The position numbers and the translations under genes are program-made. Shown piece by piece: positions 7,994 to 16,993 of a stretch of DNA of 64,000 bases. Under the pieces are notes generated by a model, which had not been told where the DNA came from, made no database searches, and saw only the letters and a program-made list of their open reading frames with translations. The DNA is from Thiothrix winogradskyi (GTDB lineage Bacteria; Pseudomonadota; Gammaproteobacteria; Thiotrichales; Thiotrichaceae). The stretch's first letter is position 1, and every line of letters starts with the position of its first letter. Where the stretch lies: NCBI RefSeq assembly GCF_021650935.1, contig NZ_CP091244.1:620001-684000 (forward strand), given 5' to 3'.

Positions 7994-10045
7994 TTAACGC
8001 GCTAATACACTCGAAATTGCCGAGTAAGCCGATGCACCGGTCGCGTGGGTAGCACGTATCCGGTAACGGTAACGTATTCCAGCCACCAACCCGCTATCGT
8101 TAAAGCTCAGCACGTTCGCCCCCACCGTGCCAATAGCGGCGAAATTGGTGCAGCTACCGCCTTGACAGCGTTCGATGCCAAAGCCCGTTTCATACAGGTT
8201 GCTATCTGCCCAAGTGAGGATGGCAGCACCACCTATTTGAGCCGTGACAGTTAATGCCGTGGGTCTGACCAGTGTTTGCACATTAAGAATGGCGCTGTAA
8301 GCAGAATTCGTTGTGCCTTTGTAAGCGCGTACCCGATAACGGTAGGTCTGATTGGTGGTGAGACTGGTATTGCTAAAGCTGGTGACATTAGCCCCTTGTG
8401 TCTTGATAACGGCAAAGTTGCTGCAAGTTTCACCCAAACAACGTTCCACCTGAAAGCCTGTTTCATCACTGCTATTGTCCGCCCACACTAGCTCCGCTCT
8501 ATTGCCATTCACAACCGTTGCCGTCAAATTGCTGGGTGCAGTTAGCGTTGTGGGTGGCGCAGCAGGCGTGGTAACGCTTGCCACCGGGTAGGAGGTAGCA
8601 ACCGTCGTGCCGCTGTAAGCCAGAACACGGTAACGGTAACTGGTGCTGGGTTGCACGCTGCTGTCCGTGTAGGTGGTGACGTTAGCATTAACGGTGGCGA
8701 GTTCCGCGAAATTGTTACAACTGCTGCCGTTGCAACGCCCTACCACGAAGCGGGTTTCGTTGTTGCTATTGTCCGTCCAGCTCAGATTAACCTGTGTACT
8801 GCTGGCGGCAGTAGCAACGAGGTTGGTGGGCGCGGCGACAACTACCGGTGGCGGCGGTGGCGGATTGCCTGCCAGAATGATAAACGGGTTGGACGTCGCT
8901 ACGGTGGTACTGCCGGATTTCGCCACTGCCACGTATTCTGTGCCTGCCACCACATTGGGGACATTCATTGCGACTTTGCCATTGGCAGCGCCGCCCGTAT
9001 TGGCACTGACGAGTGCGATTGCCGGTTGGCTGGCAAGGGCAATGGACATCACATCATGCGGCAAATTCGTCCATTGCAGACCGACACGGTAGGTATTGTT
9101 GCCTTTGTCATCGGCGTAAGAGAACACAATGCTATCAGGATTTGTACCGCCGCCGCCGCCACCGCCACACGTACCGGTGGTTTCGGGTGCTTCCGCAAAT
9201 GCATCGCTGAAACGGTAGAATTTCAGCCCTTTGCTGTGCGCGTACAGGATAATCTCTTTGAGTTTGCTGGCAGCAATCCCGTAATTGCTGGTTTCACCTG
9301 CTGGGAGGATACGGTGGGCGTATAAGGTGATAACTTCATCGTTAGTGCTGGCACGATCCAACGCCGCTTTAACCTCAGGCACATCATTTTGGTAAATCAT
9401 ATCCAAACCATCACCGACCAAATACGGGTAGGTTCCCCCGGTGCGTTTGTGGTAAATCGCATTGGTGTCTTTGAGTGGTATAGCGAAATCGGTGGGTATG
9501 GTTCCACGCAGGTAACGTACCCCCGTGTTCGTTTTAATGGCATTGTCATAGAAAGCCGAACGATCCCCGAACGGGTAAGAAAAGCTTTTGGGAATAAAAC
9601 CGTAATCACCTGCTAAACCGGGGTCGCCTTGCGCCATTGCCGTAATACCGGGTTGCACTTCATCGGTCACGTATTGTGCTGCTTTGTCACAAGCCAAATT
9701 GTATGGGGCATCCCCTGCACCAATATGGTTAATGCCGTGTGCGGCAATTTCATGACCCGCATCTTCCAATTGCTTGAGTTTTACATAATGGCTGTCATTG
9801 CCCACTCTATTTTGATTAACACCTTTTACATCGGTCAGCCAATGCGATACAAAAAAAGTCGAATGTGGGTCTATTTCTGGGTTAGTCGCTTTTAAGTCGG
9901 TAAAAAACCCATGCCATTGATCAACAAACCAGTCATCAAAACTTAAAACGATACCCCCGCGCTGCATGGGTTCTGCCATTACCGGTGCGGGTACTAAACC
10001 CAATAGCAACACCAAACCCAACAACCTGTTTAAAAAATACTGCAT
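7994..10045 (-). CDS. Secreted polysaccharide deacetylase with three FN3 domains
   Basis: The 683-residue protein has a signal peptide (about residues 1-24) and a NodB/CE4 catalytic domain with LSFDD and HEIAAHGINH as the two metal-binding motifs. A Gly-rich linker and a beta-rich domain like that of the neighbouring deacetylase follow. Three fibronectin III repeats make up the C-terminal half; each carries an LSWTDNS-, LVWADNS- or LTWADSN-type start and a YRYRVRA- or YRYRIRA-like strand. FN3 repeats often act as spacers or carbohydrate contacts in secreted glycan enzymes. The paralogue at 6744 lacks them. The two genes are tandem, separated by a terminator. Confidence 0.85.
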   Translation of the reverse strand: MQYFLNRLLGLVLLLGLVPAPVMAEPMQRGGIVLSFDDWFVDQWHGFFTDLKATNPEIDPHSTFFVSHWLTDVKGVNQNRVGNDSHYVKLKQLEDAGHEIAAHGINHIGAGDAPYNLACDKAAQYVTDEVQPGITAMAQGDPGLAGDYGFIPKSFSYPFGDRSAFYDNAIKTNTGVRYLRGTIPTDFAIPLKDTNAIYHKRTGGTYPYLVGDGLDMIYQNDVPEVKAALDRASTNDEVITLYAHRILPAGETSNYGIAASKLKEIILYAHSKGLKFYRFSDAFAEAPETTGTCGGGGGGGTNPDSIVFSYADDKGNNTYRVGLQWTNLPHDVMSIALASQPAIALVSANTGGAANGKVAMNVPNVVAGTEYVAVAKSGSTTVATSNPFIILAGNPPPPPPVVVAAPTNLVATAASSTQVNLSWTDNSNNETRFVVGRCNGSSCNNFAELATVNANVTTYTDSSVQPSTSYRYRVLAYSGTTVATSYPVASVTTPAAPPTTLTAPSNLTATVVNGNRAELVWADNSSDETGFQVERCLGETCSNFAVIKTQGANVTSFSNTSLTTNQTYRYRVRAYKGTTNSAYSAILNVQTLVRPTALTVTAQIGGAAILTWADSNLYETGFGIERCQGGSCTNFAAIGTVGANVLSFNDSGLVAGIRYRYRIRATHATGASAYSAISSVLAR

Positions 10046-10300
10046 AATTTCTCCGATTCCATTACCACTAAAGCCCTCTGGCTGTTTAGTAATGTAGACG
10101 AATAAGATTCAGTAATGCCGCGCACACAGATAAATGGATTAATCATGCCGATAAGCAGAATTAAGCGATTTGCCATTAAAAACAGATCAAAACACAGCAT
10201 AAAACCAGTTATCGCAAAAAAATCTCACCTCGTCACAAAAATGCTAATCTCAGCGAGCAATCCACCAAAATAACAACAATAACCAAACAAGCAACGTTGA
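10046..10300. promoter_or_regulatory. Divergent promoter region
   Basis: About 255 bases separate the minus-strand deacetylase from the plus-strand propeller-like gene. The region is AT-rich and must hold promoters for both, but no convincing -35/-10 pair or operator was identified. Confidence 0.35.
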
Positions 10301-11587
10301 ATGCAAAGACACCCCCTTCATCTGCTGATCATAAGCCTGCTTAGCCTGCTGTTAATCAATGGCGTGTCTGCACGTGAACGCAGTGCCAGCCCCTTACCAA
10401 TACCCCCACTGGCTGGTTTCAAACTTGACCCTGACACGGGTTTGAAAGTGTGGCGCTTAGGCGGCAGTGCAGCGGAAATGCAGCAGCAATGCCCGCACCC
10501 GGAAGGTGAAGAAGTCATTACGCTGTTACATGCCCAGCATTTTTACAGCCGCACCTCACCTGCTAACCGTGACGAAACCCACGCCCTCAGTTCCGGTGGA
10601 CAAAGCAAACCCCATGCGGCGTTATGGCGGCTCAACGACAAGCAATTGGTGGCATGGGTTCCTGCGGCTGACCCCGCTGCGCACCTGCAACAGCGCCAAT
10701 TATTGTGGGATAAACAAGCAGCGAATGTGTATTGGTTTACCTCCGGCAATCGCCTGATGCGTGCCAGCATTGATTTTACCACTTACGAAACCCGCACCGA
10801 GGTTTGGGATACCTTTGCTGATTTCGCCTACGTCACCTTCGGCTTCGGCGAAGGCAATTTCTCCGATGATGGCAAGCGTGTAGTGTTAACCGGAGAGGCA
10901 AAGGACGGCTCAGGCATTTACCTGCAACCCTACGACGTTTCCGGCAAACAAGCCCTGCCTTGGCGCAAAGTCGCGGATGACGACAGCGCCTTCGATTGGG
11001 CAAGTGTTGACCCCACTGGCGAATATGTCGTGTATGCGCAGCACACCCCGCAGGAAATCACCGCTGTCATACCGTTTAGCGATGCGGCTAATGCCAAACC
11101 GCGCAGTTTGCTGGACGATGTAAAACACAGCGACCTCATCCTCGATAAGGCGCAGCAGGCATGGTGGGTATACGGCAACTGGCGCGGTTTGTTTGCCGTG
11201 CGGCTTGCAGATGGGCATTCCAAACGTATCTGGCCGATACAAGATGCGGGGAATGCGGAAGACGCCCCGCCCAGCTATAACGCTTCCGGGCATGTCGCAC
11301 GTATTGCAGGCAAACCCGGTTGGGTATTGCTTTCCCGTCAGCAAAATGGCGATTTGTATTTGGTCGATAGCAGCGGCAAACAAGCGGCGCGTTACGTGGG
11401 TAATTCCCGTCACGGCCCCGGCGAAGTGAGCAACTACAAACGTGAAGCCCGCGCTGCCAGCTCCTTTTCGGGGCGCTACTTGTTTTTTGTGTCGGATTAT
11501 TACGCTCATGCCAAGCCTGGCTATGATCCTGAACCAGAGCCGGGTACAGCTTACCTCAATTTGATTGAACTCGACCAAGAGCCATAA
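10301..11587 (+). CDS. Secreted propeller-like protein, homologue of the 937-3030 product
   Basis: The 428-residue protein has a signal peptide (about residues 1-24, ending VSARE). It aligns along its length with residues ~265-697 of the protein at 937, sharing KVWRLGGS, HAQHFYSR versus HGQHFYSR, GEGNFSDDG, VDPTG, VKHSD, GNW and FFVSDYY. It lacks the two FN3-like domains. Repeated W/V-rich strand motifs suggest a beta-propeller, which is inference. Its stop lies only 3 bases before the O-antigen ligase-like gene, so both are probably one operon and this protein may act on, or with, the polymer made there. Confidence 0.7.
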   Translation: MQRHPLHLLIISLLSLLLINGVSARERSASPLPIPPLAGFKLDPDTGLKVWRLGGSAAEMQQQCPHPEGEEVITLLHAQHFYSRTSPANRDETHALSSGGQSKPHAALWRLNDKQLVAWVPAADPAAHLQQRQLLWDKQAANVYWFTSGNRLMRASIDFTTYETRTEVWDTFADFAYVTFGFGEGNFSDDGKRVVLTGEAKDGSGIYLQPYDVSGKQALPWRKVADDDSAFDWASVDPTGEYVVYAQHTPQEITAVIPFSDAANAKPRSLLDDVKHSDLILDKAQQAWWVYGNWRGLFAVRLADGHSKRIWPIQDAGNAEDAPPSYNASGHVARIAGKPGWVLLSRQQNGDLYLVDSSGKQAARYVGNSRHGPGEVSNYKREARAASSFSGRYLFFVSDYYAHAKPGYDPEPEPGTAYLNLIELDQEP

Positions 11588-11590
11588 ATC

Positions 11591-12835
11591 ATGCGTACTG
11601 TCATTTTGGGTTTGTTTGCCCTGCATTTCGTTTTTCTCGCTTATCTGAACAATGTGTACATTGCCGGGTTGCCCGTGCGTTCGTTTCTGATTTTGCTGGC
11701 AGGCGGTTTGGTAATCATGCGTGATTATGGCGTCATGTTCCGCTTGGGGTTGGTGAGTAAGGTGTATGCCTTGTTGGCCATGCTCGGTTTGCTGGTGTCA
11801 TTGGCCAATAACGTGTCCCCCGGCAGTATTGTCAATGGCGAGTTGAAATTGCTGCAATCCTACTTGATGGTGTTGGTGGCTTTTTTTGTGGTGGAACAAT
11901 ACGGGTTTCGGATGCTGGCTTACTTAGTCATCGGGATTGCGCTGCCATCGGCATTGGTGGGCATTATGCAGGGACTGGAGGTGCAGTTTGCGTGGAAATT
12001 GCATGGCATGTTGATGGGGATTCAGAACAAGGAATTGAGTGATGAAATTCAGTCACAGATTACCGAAGCCTTGCTGCGTCCGCCGGGTTTGAGTTTATAT
12101 GCGATACCGCAAACTTACATGCTCTTGGGTGCGTTGATTTTGAATTTGTATCTGGTGCTGCAAAACCGTGATAACCCACGCATACAAGCTATCGCGGTGG
12201 TGGTCAGCGTGATACTGATTGGTGGTATTTTTGCGTCAGAAACCCGTTCGGCGATGGGCGCTGCGTTATTAATGCCAGCACTGATTTATGTGTTTTTATT
12301 TCCAGCGCGAGTGTTGCCGATTGCCGGTTTGCTGGTCTTGTTGGGTGGAGTCGCCGCCGTGTTGTTGGCAGATAAAGTAGGCTTGGATTCGCGGCTGGTA
12401 AGCCTAGATGATGCCTCCGCCGTGGGGCGCGGGACACTCTACAAATATGGCACGGAATTATTCCTGCAACAGCCGTTTGGTTACGGGTTCAATTTTGATA
12501 CGGTGGAATATGCCGTGAACTATTTTATCAATGACAATAACCTGTTCCGCTACGAACCCAATGAAAAAGCGCATTACATTGTGCCAGTACACAATTCCAT
12601 CCTGAATTTGGTGCATACTTTTGGGTTTGCCGGGATATTGCTACTGGGTTATTACGTCTACCGGCTGATTGGCTGGAGCTGGTATCGGGCAGTCTTTATT
12701 ATGGGTGCATTTGTAAACTCGCTGTTTCACAATGCGGGTATCCTCAGCAATGACTTGTTTATGGATATAGTCATTGCAGTGATGGTGTATGAGCTGTATC
12801 GCCAACGCACGCTTGTTTCAGGCAATCGCCCGTGA
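11591..12835 (+). CDS. O-antigen ligase/polymerase-like membrane protein
   Basis: The 414-residue protein is hydrophobic throughout, with about ten to twelve predicted membrane segments. A long central loop and the segment ASETRSAMGAALL resemble the O-antigen ligase (WaaL) and Wzy polymerase superfamily, in which a conserved Arg in that region contacts the lipid-linked sugar. It would act in the inner membrane to polymerise or transfer a glycan on the periplasmic side. It follows the propeller-like gene by 3 bases and converges on the adenine methyltransferase gene. Polymerase and ligase cannot be told apart from sequence alone. Confidence 0.75.
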   Translation: MRTVILGLFALHFVFLAYLNNVYIAGLPVRSFLILLAGGLVIMRDYGVMFRLGLVSKVYALLAMLGLLVSLANNVSPGSIVNGELKLLQSYLMVLVAFFVVEQYGFRMLAYLVIGIALPSALVGIMQGLEVQFAWKLHGMLMGIQNKELSDEIQSQITEALLRPPGLSLYAIPQTYMLLGALILNLYLVLQNRDNPRIQAIAVVVSVILIGGIFASETRSAMGAALLMPALIYVFLFPARVLPIAGLLVLLGGVAAVLLADKVGLDSRLVSLDDASAVGRGTLYKYGTELFLQQPFGYGFNFDTVEYAVNYFINDNNLFRYEPNEKAHYIVPVHNSILNLVHTFGFAGILLLGYYVYRLIGWSWYRAVFIMGAFVNSLFHNAGILSNDLFMDIVIAVMVYELYRQRTLVSGNRP

Positions 12836-12851
12836 AATTGCCATCATGGCT

Positions 12852-14753
12852 TCATTCGCCCCCCACGAACAGGTATTCCGTTACCTGATTCTTATTATCT
12901 CCGACTTTGTGCTGTTGATTACCCATTGAATAGCGGTAGTTGACCGGAATGGCTTGCACATGCGTTTTGTATTTACCCATTAAGGCTAACATTTCTTCTT
13001 GCGTGGGCTGGCTATTGGACGAGTAGGAAACCAGCAAAATGCTGTCTTTAAAACGCTTAAACAAGGTATCAAATGCTGCTGTCGCGCCTTGGCGTGAAGA
13101 AAACGGAGTCGGGTAAGACTTAAATTTTTTGGTTTGGGTGTGTTGTTGAATTTCCACACCCTGCCAATCGCGGGCAATGCCTTCGACGAAATGGTAACGC
13201 CGCACGTATTCATTGTCTGAATAAGGCGAATAGTAAGGTGGGTCAAGATACACCAAATCGCAACCTTTCGGTGAAACTTCCAAAGCGTCTTTGTGCAAGG
13301 ACAGGTTGTGTTTGCCATTACTGAAGACCGCCGCATTCAAGGTGGCGACTGCTTCTAAAAACTGTGTGGCGAACGTGAGTTTTAAATCCTTGCGCCCATC
13401 GTCGTAACGTTCCCCCGTATACGTGAAAATACCGCGCGGGCGTTTTTTAACACAAGCACGGATTAACGCAGCGCGAGCAATGGCTTGTTGATACGGATCA
13501 GGCATGAGCTTGATATTCGCCCGCAAACGGTCAATTAAACGGTTGTCGTCATCGCTGAAATACAAACCCTGAAAGGTCATCTCCACAAAACCATCGCCGG
13601 GCGTTGGTGTATCCAATAAAGCTTGCGCGGCAGCACTACTCAAGGTGACATCGCTATTTTCGATCAGGGCTTTGCTAATGGTGTGAGACATTGCCATGTA
13701 GTCATTGCTAACTACTTGTTTACCTTGCGTTTTGAATAAGTAACTCACCACGCCAGAACCGGCAAACAAATCGTGTACAGTGTCAAATTCAAACTGCGAA
13801 GCCACACTCCAAATCGCATCCAATAGCTTATTTTTCGACCCCATGTAACGAGTGGAAGGGTAGTTGCTCATTTGTACCGGCAAGGCGGTAACGAGTTTGA
13901 GTTGAAACTGTTTTTTCGGGGGAACACTGACGATTACATCCTGCCCTTCGCGTTTTTTACCTTGGCAGGAAATATAACGCTTGGTTTGCAAGACATCCAA
14001 GGTAAAAGCCCCGTACAACTCATGCACCAACGGATGATTCGCATTGGTTAAAATCACATGGCAACCCAACTCATGCAGGCGCATAACCTCACTGGCTAAT
14101 TCGATATGATCTTCTTCGTGAAATTGTTCTTTGGTATAGCGTTTAAAATCAGCATAAGTCGATACCGGCAAGTAAGGCGGATCGAGAAATACAAAATCGC
14201 CGGGCTGGGTGTATTCGCGCAAAACGGTTTTGTAATCCGCACACACAATCTGGGTGTGTTGCAGCAAAGTCGCCGCATTACGCAGGTTATCGGCATCCAA
14301 AATAGTCGGGTTGGTGTAGCGACCAAACGGCACATTAAATTGCCCTTGCTTATTCACCCGATACAAGCCGTTAAAACAGGTACGGTTTAAGTAAATGGTG
14401 CGAGCCGCAGCTAAACTCGGTTCGAGGCTGTACCAATCCCAAGCGCGGACGGCATAAAATTGCTCTTTATCGTAGCGGAATTGCGCCAGATGGTTAATCA
14501 CCGCTTCCACATCATCAGCAACCGCCTGATACAAATTGATGAGTTCGGGGTTGCTATCCGCGATTAACCCGTTTTGGGGTTGAGACGCAAAAAATAATGC
14601 ACCACCGCCGATGAAGGGTTCGATGTAACGACCATAACGTTTCGGCATTTTGTTGAGTAATTCATCGAGCAACTGAGATTTACCACCGACCCATTTGAGC
14701 AAGGGACGGGGTGTATCCAATCCAGATGATAAATACTTCAATGCGTATGCCAT
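12852..14753 (-). CDS. Fused double D12-class adenine-specific DNA methyltransferase
   Basis: The 633-residue protein contains two complete N6-adenine methyltransferase domains. Domain 1 (about 15-280) has KWVGGKSQL, the SAM motif EPFIGGGALF and catalytic DPPY at 191-194. Domain 2 (about 297-633) has RYMGSKNKL, DLFAGSGVV and DPPY at 504-507. This architecture is known from M.FokI, whose two domains each methylate one strand of an asymmetric site. No restriction endonuclease gene lies beside it, so it appears to be an orphan, perhaps protective or regulatory. It converges with the ligase-like gene. Confidence 0.9.
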   Translation of the reverse strand: MAYALKYLSSGLDTPRPLLKWVGGKSQLLDELLNKMPKRYGRYIEPFIGGGALFFASQPQNGLIADSNPELINLYQAVADDVEAVINHLAQFRYDKEQFYAVRAWDWYSLEPSLAAARTIYLNRTCFNGLYRVNKQGQFNVPFGRYTNPTILDADNLRNAATLLQHTQIVCADYKTVLREYTQPGDFVFLDPPYLPVSTYADFKRYTKEQFHEEDHIELASEVMRLHELGCHVILTNANHPLVHELYGAFTLDVLQTKRYISCQGKKREGQDVIVSVPPKKQFQLKLVTALPVQMSNYPSTRYMGSKNKLLDAIWSVASQFEFDTVHDLFAGSGVVSYLFKTQGKQVVSNDYMAMSHTISKALIENSDVTLSSAAAQALLDTPTPGDGFVEMTFQGLYFSDDDNRLIDRLRANIKLMPDPYQQAIARAALIRACVKKRPRGIFTYTGERYDDGRKDLKLTFATQFLEAVATLNAAVFSNGKHNLSLHKDALEVSPKGCDLVYLDPPYYSPYSDNEYVRRYHFVEGIARDWQGVEIQQHTQTKKFKSYPTPFSSRQGATAAFDTLFKRFKDSILLVSYSSNSQPTQEEMLALMGKYKTHVQAIPVNYRYSMGNQQHKVGDNKNQVTEYLFVGGE

Positions 14754-14834
14754 GATTTTTTTCCTAACAGTGGCTGATCGTCTCTAAGTATAGTCAAAAA
14801 CGAACAAAACACGAACTTTAAAGTTTGCCATGAA

Positions 14835-15467
14835 TCAAGCGTGAGGCAAACCATGCCCGACCAAAGAAGCTTCACCATCAGGGTAGGTACGCACCCGCGT
14901 AAGCTGCGCGTAGCCCACCTCAAAACGCAAGCTACGCTGATAAAGGATGTCGAGCACTTTCGCCAGTACCACCCGAATCACCCCCGCATGAGTCAGCAGT
15001 AACACATTTTGCCCCGCGTAGCAGGTCTGTAAATCCTGCCAGCCTGCTTGCACACGGTCGATGAAATCTTCCATCGCTTCACCGTTGGGGGCAATAAAGC
15101 GGCGTGGCTGATACCACAAATGTTGCATGAGTTCGGGGTCTTGCTCCCAGATGGCGGTGTGGGTTTTGCCGATCCAATCGCCGAAATCCATTTCCCCAAA
15201 GCGGGCATCGACCACAAAGGGGCAGTCGAGGCGCTGTGCCAACAAGCGTGCAAAATCGTGGCAGCGGCGGCTGGGGGAGCTGATTACGATGTCCCACTTC
15301 CCCGGATTGGTGGCGAGAGTAAGCTGTTTCCAGCCGTGATTGCCGAGCGGTTCTTGGCTGGGAGCGCAAAACAAATCAGGGGTCACGACTTGCCCGTGGC
15401 GTAACAAATCTACCGTGGTAGGCGTGCTAATGATTTCAGGGGGTGTAGATTCTGGAATTTCTGTCAT
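14835..15467 (-). CDS. Histidine phosphatase family protein (CobC-like)
   Basis: The 210-residue protein carries the phosphohistidine motif LLRHG (residues 21-25) and the later LLLTHAGVIR with the second conserved His. This fold includes alpha-ribazole phosphatase (CobC), which acts in cobamide synthesis, as well as phosphoglycerate mutases and phosphatases. Length and the SSPSRRCHDFA segment fit CobC-like enzymes. A cobO gene lies elsewhere in the window, but not adjacent, so the cobalamin link is only suggestive. It follows pyrR by 7 bases on the same strand, as the probable last gene of the tonB-yqgE-ruvX-pyrR unit. Confidence 0.75.
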   Translation of the reverse strand: MTEIPESTPPEIISTPTTVDLLRHGQVVTPDLFCAPSQEPLGNHGWKQLTLATNPGKWDIVISSPSRRCHDFARLLAQRLDCPFVVDARFGEMDFGDWIGKTHTAIWEQDPELMQHLWYQPRRFIAPNGEAMEDFIDRVQAGWQDLQTCYAGQNVLLLTHAGVIRVVLAKVLDILYQRSLRFEVGYAQLTRVRTYPDGEASLVGHGLPHA

Positions 15468-15474
15468 GATTCGT

Positions 15475-15981
15475 TCAGATTTTCACCAATTGCAGGTTCA
15501 GTGGGTAGGGGCCACTGACTTGATAACGGAAACCACTGCCCGGCTCTTCACGCAACGCAATAATTTGCGGTTCAATCGGCAATTCACGCCCTTCACGCGC
15601 AATCAACGCAATCACGGTAATGCTGGCAGGGCGACCAAAATCGAACAACTCGTTCATTGCGCCCCGTAAAGTACGCCCGGTGTAGACCACATCATCCACC
15701 AGCAGTACATGACGACCTTCAATCTCAAACGGCAAGTGCGACGGTTTTTGCTGACGGTGTAAACCGACTTGGTTGAAATCATCACGGTAAAACGTGGCAC
15801 TGAGTTCACCGAGTGCTTCGCTAATAGCCAAGCGTTGGTGCAAGGCTTGGGCGACCCATACACCTGCGGTATGCAAACCGACCATCACCGGGTTGCTAAT
15901 GTGTTTGGCTTGCATCCAGTCGCGGGTTTGCTGTTCGAGTTGCTCGATTAAGGCATTGATATTATAGTTTTTGTTGTCCAT
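15475..15981 (-). CDS. pyrR: PyrR-like uracil phosphoribosyltransferase / pyrimidine regulator
   Basis: The 168-residue protein has the type I phosphoribosyltransferase PRPP loop VDDVVYTGRT (residues 95-104) and the length of PyrR. The family converts uracil and PRPP to UMP, and in some bacteria binds pyr mRNA to control attenuation. Its place after ruvX, with the start overlapping the ruvX end by about 20 bases, is the order common in gammaproteobacteria. The usual next genes, pyrB and pyrC, are absent; a histidine phosphatase follows instead. RNA binding cannot be judged from this sequence. Confidence 0.88.
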   Translation of the reverse strand: MDNKNYNINALIEQLEQQTRDWMQAKHISNPVMVGLHTAGVWVAQALHQRLAISEALGELSATFYRDDFNQVGLHRQQKPSHLPFEIEGRHVLLVDDVVYTGRTLRGAMNELFDFGRPASITVIALIAREGRELPIEPQIIALREEPGSGFRYQVSGPYPLNLQLVKI

Positions 15982-16408
15982 GAGTATATTCCTGCATCCA
16001 GCTTTCGAGAATGATCGTCGCTGCTATTTGGTCAATTTCTTCTTTGCGCACTTTGCGCTTGCGCCCGGCTTGGCGGGCTTGTTTCAAGCGCTGTTCCGCT
16101 TCCAGCGACGAGAGTTGTTCGCTTACCACGTCGACTGGCAGGTGATAACGCCCTTCCAATTGGCGGATAAAGCGTAAAATCGGTTCCTGCATGGCGCTGT
16201 CCGATCCATCCAGTTTGCGCGGCATTCCCACTACCAAACGCTTTGGCTGCCATTCTTGCAGGCAACGGCTAATCGCATTCCAGTCGGGTACGCCGTCGTG
16301 CGCTTGAATGGTCGACTGCGGGGTAGCAATCCCGGTGACGGTATTGGTAATCGCCACGCCAATTCTTGCCTTGCCGTAATCAAAGCCTAGCACAGTCATG
16401 TGACTCAT
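15962..16408 (-). CDS. ruvX: Holliday junction resolvase-like / pre-16S rRNA nuclease RuvX (YqgF)
   Basis: The 148-residue protein starts MSHMTVLGFDYG, with the first catalytic Asp of the RNase H-like fold in GFDYG. It continues with VVGMP, EQLSSLEAE (conserved Glu) and the distal KEEIDQIAATIILESW (conserved Asp). YqgF family members mature the 5' end of 16S rRNA. The start at 16408 is chosen because its ATG overlaps the yqgE stop as ATGA; a longer frame to 16582 lies inside yqgE and is not expected. The gene overlaps pyrR downstream, so the unit is translationally coupled. Confidence 0.93.
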   Translation of the reverse strand: MSHMTVLGFDYGKARIGVAITNTVTGIATPQSTIQAHDGVPDWNAISRCLQEWQPKRLVVGMPRKLDGSDSAMQEPILRFIRQLEGRYHLPVDVVSEQLSSLEAEQRLKQARQAGRKRKVRKEEIDQIAATIILESWMQEYTHGQQKL

Positions 16409-16986
16409 GCGTGACCCGCCATAACCCCTAATAAGTTCAAATCCACACCAAGAGTACGTGCCGCACCGCGCCAGCGCTCCTGATACGGCATCTCGAATAA
16501 AATCGGCGCAGTGGAAGCGCAGGTTAACCACGCATTTTCTTTGATTTCGTGTTCGAGTTGCCCCGGACTCCAGCCAGCACAACCCAACAACAGCAAAAAG
16601 TGTGCAGGACCACGATCGTGCGCAATGTCTTGCAAAATATCGCGTGACGAAGTGAGCGCTAAATTGTCGCTAATCCGCAAGGTGCTATCCCAGTTACGGT
16701 CGCCGTCATGCAATACAAAACCTTGTTCGGCTTGCACCGGACCACCACTGAGCGCGTATTGCCCGGCAATGTGCGGGTCGTCAATGATAATGTCGAGTTG
16801 CTCAAATAACTCGCCCACGGTCATATCCAGTGGGCGGTTAATGGTCACGCCGAACCCACCAAATTCATCGTGTTGACAGATCAGGCTGACCGTGTGCTCG
16901 AAGTTGGGGTCGCCCATGCTCGGCATAGCAATCAGCAGATGATTACGCAAGTTGAAGGTATCTTGGGTCACGGTTGTTTCGGTCAC
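16405..16986 (-). CDS. yqgE: YqgE/AlgH family protein
   Basis: The 193-residue protein is a full-length YqgE (DUF179): NHLLIAMPSMGDPNFEHTV near the N-terminus, then GGFGVTINRP, LSGGPVQ, LLLGCAGWSPGQLE and ENAWLT. Its biochemical role is not firmly known; the Pseudomonas homologue AlgH has been linked to alginate regulation. It sits 7 bases after the tonB-like gene and overlaps ruvX by ATGA, the standard gammaproteobacterial arrangement. Confidence 0.95.
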   Translation of the reverse strand: MTETTVTQDTFNLRNHLLIAMPSMGDPNFEHTVSLICQHDEFGGFGVTINRPLDMTVGELFEQLDIIIDDPHIAGQYALSGGPVQAEQGFVLHDGDRNWDSTLRISDNLALTSSRDILQDIAHDRGPAHFLLLLGCAGWSPGQLEHEIKENAWLTCASTAPILFEMPYQERWRGAARTLGVDLNLLGVMAGHA

Positions 16987-16993
16987 GCTCTGG

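Noticed and set aside
8651..9325. 224-residue plus-strand frame inside the larger deacetylase gene
   Set aside because: It is a shadow of the minus-strand FN3/NodB coding sequence, with composition set by that frame.
10910..11626. 238-residue minus-strand frame
   Set aside because: It lies opposite the propeller-like gene, which has a signal peptide and clear homology to the protein at 937.
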